Positions 15,818-18,968 of a stretch of 18,968 nt of DNA are shown here, piece by piece. Location of the stretch: positions 1 through 18,968 of the forward strand of contig JASHUC010000546.1 in NCBI GenBank assembly GCA_030040235.1. Direction: 5' to 3'. The notes below the pieces were generated by a model. That model searched no databases, had not been told where the DNA came from, and saw nothing but the letters and a program-made list of their open reading frames with translations. The stretch comes from Gammaproteobacteria bacterium. GTDB taxonomy: Bacteria; Pseudomonadota; Gammaproteobacteria; Steroidobacterales; Steroidobacteraceae. Made by a program: the position numbers and the translations under genes. How positions within the stretch are numbered: position 1 is the stretch's first letter; the number at the start of each line of letters is the position of its first letter.

Positions 15818-16258
15818 TCAAACAAGGGGCATGAGCGCGCTCGCCCTGGCGAAGCCGTCCTCGCCGGTCGCGGCGATGAGCTCGGCCTCGGCGTACAAGA
15901 GTCTGCTGCCCGCGCGAACGATACGGCCGCGTGCGAGGTACCGTCCGGGAGGCGCGGGGCGCAACAGGTTCACAGTGAGCGTGGCGGTGGCGAACGCCCG
16001 CTCCTCGCGGGCGAGCCGCGCGTGTGCCGCAAACGCCATCGCAAAGTCGAGCAGCGCCGTGATGATGCCGCCCTGGAGCACTCCGGCGCCCTGCACGAAG
16101 CGGGCCGACGGGGCGAAGGCGAGCACCGCGGTGCCTTGCTCCTGATCGAGCGCGACGATCTGAGCGTCGAGATCCTGTGCGAGCGGGTTGCTCGCGATCG
16201 CGACAGGTGTACGGCCGTCCCGCAGGAACTCGAGCACGAGCGCGCGATCGGTATTCAC
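15818..16258 (-). CDS. PaaI-like hotdog thioesterase
   Basis: This protein of about 146 residues carries a PaaI/YbgC-related hotdog fold. It has the characteristic helix and turn GAGVLQGGIITALLDFAMAF (near 56-75; GG followed by a helix with Asp) and strands around AFATATLTVNLLRPA and RIVRAGSRLLYAEAEL. Such proteins hydrolyse acyl- or aryl-CoA thioesters and often clear stalled CoA intermediates in degradation pathways. I start it at GTG 16258 (MNTDRALVLEFLRDG); upstream frame to 16543 overlaps the divergent thiolase and looks non-coding. The start lacks a Shine-Dalgarno and is preceded by a near-copy of its own first 21 nt. It is followed by the acyl-CoA ligase, which suggests removal of that ligase's dead-end products. 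Confidence 0.85.
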   Translation of the reverse strand: MNTDRALVLEFLRDGRTPVAIASNPLAQDLDAQIVALDQEQGTAVLAFAPSARFVQGAGVLQGGIITALLDFAMAFAAHARLAREERAFATATLTVNLLRPAPPGRYLARGRIVRAGSRLLYAEAELIAATGEDGFARASALMPLV

Positions 16259-16281
16259 GTCAGGACGCGATCGGTGTTCAC
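16238..16281. repeat. Tandem duplication of thioesterase start region
   Basis: On the minus strand 16281-16261 (GTGAACACCGATCGCGTCCTG) and 16258-16238 (GTGAATACCGATCGCGCGCTC) match at 17 of 21 positions with a 23-nt period. Because 23 is not a multiple of 3, the upstream copy would code only V-N-T-D-R-V-L-T before a TGA that overlaps the second GTG. Confidence 0.8.
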
Positions 16282-16288
16282 CGGCGCG

Positions 16289-16317
16289 ATTATTGGGCAG
16301 ACAAGCGGGAGAAACAA
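16289..16317 (-). promoter_or_regulatory. Promoter for thioesterase/ligase operon
   Basis: TTGTTT (16312-16317) and AATAAT (16289-16294) are spaced by 17 bp on the minus strand. Transcription would begin near 16282, almost at the upstream duplicated GTG, which leaves a very short leader to the real start at 16258. Confidence 0.45.
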
Positions 16318-16331
16318 TTCTGACGATTGTT
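16313..16331. promoter_or_regulatory. Candidate operator palindrome
   Basis: AACAAT-N7-ATTGTT is a perfect 6-bp inverted repeat that overlaps the -35 of the thioesterase promoter in the divergent spacer, upstream of the thiolase. The geometry suits a TetR- or FadR-like dimer. No such regulator gene is in the window. Confidence 0.35.
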
Positions 16332-16392
16332 CTGGTAGGATCGAACGCCCGCGCGGTGGGCGCGGCCCGCGCCTTGCGAGGCTCTAGCAGCC

Positions 16393-16398
16393 GGGGAG
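16393..16398 (+). promoter_or_regulatory. Ribosome binding site of the thiolase
   Basis: GGGGAG lies 8 nt upstream of GTG 16407 and fixes this start over longer open frame upstream. Confidence 0.6.
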
Positions 16399-16406
16399 CT
16401 TGACGG

Positions 16407-17648
16407 GTGGAAGAAGTATTCGTCCTCGGCGTTTCGATGACGCCCTTCGGCCGCCATCTCGAGAAGTCCTGTGCCGACCTCGGACGCGAAGCGGCGCAGG
16501 CGGCGCTCGCGGACGCGGGGATCGGACCGGGCGATCTCGACATCGTGTTCTATGCCAACACGGTGCAGGGCGCGATCGAGGGGCAGTACGGCATGAAGGG
16601 TCAGCACGCCCTGCTGCCGATCGGCGTCGATGGCTGTCCGATCGTCAACGTCGAGAACGCCTGCACGGGTGGCAGTACCGCTTTCAATCTGGCGGTGACC
16701 CAGATCGCAGGCGGATCCGCCGACATCGTACTCGCCGTCGGTGCCGAGAAGCTCAACACCGAGGACAAGGCGCGGCGGCAGGCCTCGTTCTCCCAGCCCG
16801 GCGATCTTGCGCAGATCACCGCCTTCCTGAGCCGCTACTCGGGACTCGTGGAGGACGTGAAGCCGCCGCCCTCCGCCCGCATCGACGAGGCCGTGCGCAG
16901 TCCCTTCATGGATGCCTACGCGCTCAACGCGAAACTGCACATGAAGAAGTACGGCACGACCTGGCGGCAGCTCGCCGCCGTCAGCGCGAAGAACCATCGC
17001 CACTCGGCGCTCAACCCACTCTCGCAGTATCAGAAGGCCATGAGCATCGAGGAGGTTCTGGCAGCCCGGATCATCGCCTGGCCGCTCACTCTGCCGATGT
17101 GCGCCCCGATCAGCGACGGTGCCTCGGCGGCTCTCGTGTGCTCACGGAAGGCGCTCGAGCGCTTCGGCGCGCGGCGCGCGGTGCGCGTTTGTGCGAGCGT
17201 CATCCAGGGCAACCGCCGCCGCGCGGTGGACGACCCGGCGAGCGGCGCGCTGCACGCGGCGGCCCGGGCGGCGTATCGCCAGGCCGGCCTCGAGCCGCGC
17301 GATATCTCCGTCGCCGAGGTGCACGATGCCACCGCGTACGGGGAGATCGCGCACCTCGAGGTCACGGGACTTTGCGAGCCCGGGGAGGGCGGACCGCTCG
17401 CCGAAAGCGGCGCGACCGCACTCGGAGGACGCATTCCGGTCAACGTCTCGGGCGGCCTCGAGTCGAAGGGCCATCCGGTCGCCGCCACGGGGCTCGCGCA
17501 GATCTTCGAGCTCACCGAGCAGCTGCGCGGCGAGGCGGGTCCGCGGAACGTCGCGAATGCGCGCTATGGCCTCGCCTCCTGCGGCGGAGGCTTCTTCAAC
17601 GTGGAGGAGGGGCTCTCGGCCGTCACCATTCTCGGGCGGCTGCAGTAA
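16407..17648 (+). CDS. SCP2-type acetyl-CoA acyltransferase (thiolase)
   Basis: This 413-residue thiolase is of the SCP-x / lipid-transfer branch. It cleaves 3-oxoacyl-CoA with CoA to acetyl- or propionyl-CoA and a shortened acyl-CoA. The nucleophile Cys86 is in VENACTGGSTAF, His296 in EVHDATAYGEI, His346 in GGLESKGHPVAATG, and the acid/base Cys392 in ASCGGGFF. All four catalytic residues are therefore present, which separates it from the Cys-less Ltp2-like aldolases of steroid side-chain breakdown. The length is normal for the family, with no C-terminal SCP2 sterol-carrier domain. GTG 16407 has a good ribosome binding site. The next gene begins 1 nt after its stop, so translation is probably coupled. 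The substrate is inferred to be branched or bulky, typical for this branch. Confidence 0.92.
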   Translation: MEEVFVLGVSMTPFGRHLEKSCADLGREAAQAALADAGIGPGDLDIVFYANTVQGAIEGQYGMKGQHALLPIGVDGCPIVNVENACTGGSTAFNLAVTQIAGGSADIVLAVGAEKLNTEDKARRQASFSQPGDLAQITAFLSRYSGLVEDVKPPPSARIDEAVRSPFMDAYALNAKLHMKKYGTTWRQLAAVSAKNHRHSALNPLSQYQKAMSIEEVLAARIIAWPLTLPMCAPISDGASAALVCSRKALERFGARRAVRVCASVIQGNRRRAVDDPASGALHAAARAAYRQAGLEPRDISVAEVHDATAYGEIAHLEVTGLCEPGEGGPLAESGATALGGRIPVNVSGGLESKGHPVAATGLAQIFELTEQLRGEAGPRNVANARYGLASCGGGFFNVEEGLSAVTILGRLQ

Positions 17649-17649
17649 C

Positions 17650-18968
17650 GTGCGGCTCATTGATTTCTTCGACAAGGGCGCCGAGCTCGACCCCCAGCGG
17701 CCGTTCCTCATCGACGATCTTGGCTCACGCACCTACGGCGAGACTCAGGCGCTCTCGCACCGCATTGCGAATGCGCTCCATCGAGCCGGCATCGTCCCCG
17801 CTACCAAGGTCGCAGTACTGAGCGGCAACGCCGCGCGCGCCTTCGAATGCGTGATCGGCCTCCTGCGCGCCGGCTGCGTGTGGGTGCCGGTCAACGCTCG
17901 CAACACCGTCGAGGACTCCGTCTACGCACTCGAGCACACCGACACGGAGGCGCTGTTCTACAGCCGCGTGTTTCGCGATGCGGTGAAGTCCCTGCGCGCG
18001 GCATGTCCGCGGATCGCGCACGCGATCTGCATCGAGGAGCCCGATCCTCCCAACCCCTCGCTCGAGGGCTTCACGCACGGCGAGGAGCCGCGCGCGCCGG
18101 AGGTGCGGGGGAGCATCGACGATGTGGTCACGCTCTTCAGCTCCGGTGGCACGACCGGGGCTCCGAAGGGCGTCATGATGACGCATCTCGCCTGGCTCAC
18201 CTGGATCGCGGCCTCCCAGCGCCTCCTGTGGCACGAGCATGCCATTCACCTGGTCGTCGCCCCCATGACCCACGCGGCGGGCGGGGTGACGCTGATGATG
18301 TCTGCGATGGGCGCGACGAACGTCATTCTGCCCGGGTTCGATGCGGAGCGCGTGATGAGCGCGATCGAGCGCCATCGGGTCACGCATCTTTTTCTGCCGC
18401 CGACCGCCGTCTACCGCCTGCTTGCGCACCCCGAGGTGCGCAACCACGACTACTCCTCCCTGCGGTACTTCAACTATGCATCGGCGCCCATGGCTCCGGA
18501 GAAGATCAAGGAGGCCATGGAGGTCTTCGGCCCCGTGATGATGACGGGCTTCGGGCAAACCGAGATCGGACCCAACGCGACCTTCTTCTCACCCGAGGAT
18601 CACCGCCGCGTCCTTGCCGCGGGCGATGATCGCAGGCTCGGCAGCTGCGGGCGTCCGACGCTCTTTGCGCGTGTGGAGGTCATGGACGAGGAGGGCGCAC
18701 TGCTGCCTCCGGAGACCCCCGGCGAGATCGTCGTCCGCTCGAGCGCGGTGATGAAGGGCTATTACAGGAATGCCGACGAGACGGCGCGGGCCGGCGTGCA
18801 TGGCTGGCATCATACGGGCGATATCGGCTTCAAGGACCGCGAGGGCTGGGTCTACCTCGTCGATCGCAAGCGCGACATGATCATCTCCGGCGGGTTCAAC
18901 GTCTTTCCGTCCGAGGTCGAAAAGGCGGTGGTCGCCCACCCGGCCGTTCAGGATTGCGCCGTGGTGGG
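17650..18968 (+). CDS. AMP-forming acyl-CoA ligase (partial)
   Basis: The frame opens at GTG 17650, overlapping nothing and 1 nt after the thiolase stop, and stays open to the right edge (439 codons seen, C-terminus missing). It is a second ANL-superfamily ligase. The P-loop is FSSGGTTGAPKG (about 163-174), with Gly-Gly instead of the usual Thr-Ser-Gly spacing. The adenylate motif is TGFGQTEIG, the ribose-binding motif HTGDIGF, and the hinge is DRKRDMIISGGFNVFPSEVE, followed by AVVAHPAVQDCAVV. The missing part should be about 70-90 residues holding the catalytic Lys. It is clearly different from the ligase at 14239-15777, so two acids or two chain lengths may be activated. Operon position with a thiolase indicates a degradative role. 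Confidence 0.9.
   Translation, partial: MRLIDFFDKGAELDPQRPFLIDDLGSRTYGETQALSHRIANALHRAGIVPATKVAVLSGNAARAFECVIGLLRAGCVWVPVNARNTVEDSVYALEHTDTEALFYSRVFRDAVKSLRAACPRIAHAICIEEPDPPNPSLEGFTHGEEPRAPEVRGSIDDVVTLFSSGGTTGAPKGVMMTHLAWLTWIAASQRLLWHEHAIHLVVAPMTHAAGGVTLMMSAMGATNVILPGFDAERVMSAIERHRVTHLFLPPTAVYRLLAHPEVRNHDYSSLRYFNYASAPMAPEKIKEAMEVFGPVMMTGFGQTEIGPNATFFSPEDHRRVLAAGDDRRLGSCGRPTLFARVEVMDEEGALLPPETPGEIVVRSSAVMKGYYRNADETARAGVHGWHHTGDIGFKDREGWVYLVDRKRDMIISGGFNVFPSEVEKAVVAHPAVQDCAVV

Noticed and set aside
16400..17821. Plus-strand frame of 473 codons over the thiolase
   Set aside because: Arg-rich, lacks motifs, and overlaps a thiolase with all four catalytic residues.
17725..18558. Minus-strand frame of 277 codons
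   Set aside because: Antisense to the second acyl-CoA ligase, whose P-loop and hinge motifs are intact.

Overview
The window is a GC-rich bacterial chromosome segment with dense, strand-switching gene order. There is no CRISPR array, rRNA, tRNA or intact insertion sequence. The content suggests a gammaproteobacterium of the Steroidobacter/Nevskia type or a related soil or water heterotroph: a two-domain MaeB malic enzyme, a GMC oxidoreductase, paired acyl-CoA ligases with a SCP2-type thiolase, and a remnant of a flavin-dependent tryptophan halogenase. This placement is inference; no marker gene is present.

Positions 1-5260 are an accessory-looking stretch. It holds a secreted TIGR03118-type protein (-), a small SAM-dependent methyltransferase (+), an MFS transporter with an unusual N-terminal membrane extension (-), a truncated halogenase N-terminus (+), and two overlapping hypothetical genes (+). 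The last of these runs stop-to-stop into the malic enzyme.

Positions 5257-9550 hold maeB (-), an internally deleted remnant of a secreted alpha/beta-hydrolase (-), a small lipoprotein with 14-residue tandem repeats (-), and a divergent pair made of a winged-helix regulator (-) and a six-helix membrane protein (+).

Positions 9717-13435 hold a GMC-family FAD oxidoreductase (+). Convergent to it lies a likely two-gene operon (-): a degenerate receiver fused to a class III nucleotide cyclase, followed 4 nt later by a NYN-nuclease/OST-HTH protein. This is the most unusual gene pairing here.

Positions 13453-18968 form a CoA-thioester catabolic module. It contains an SDR dehydrogenase (+), an acyl-CoA ligase preceded by a PaaI-like thioesterase (both -), and, divergently, a SCP2-type thiolase followed after 1 nt by a second acyl-CoA ligase that runs off the right edge (+). 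Together they could activate, oxidise and thiolytically cleave a carboxylic acid such as a fatty, terpenoid, steroid side-chain or aromatic acid. The substrate cannot be read from the sequence. The thioesterase/thiolase intergenic region carries a plausible promoter, a palindrome and a curious tandem duplication of the thioesterase start codon region.
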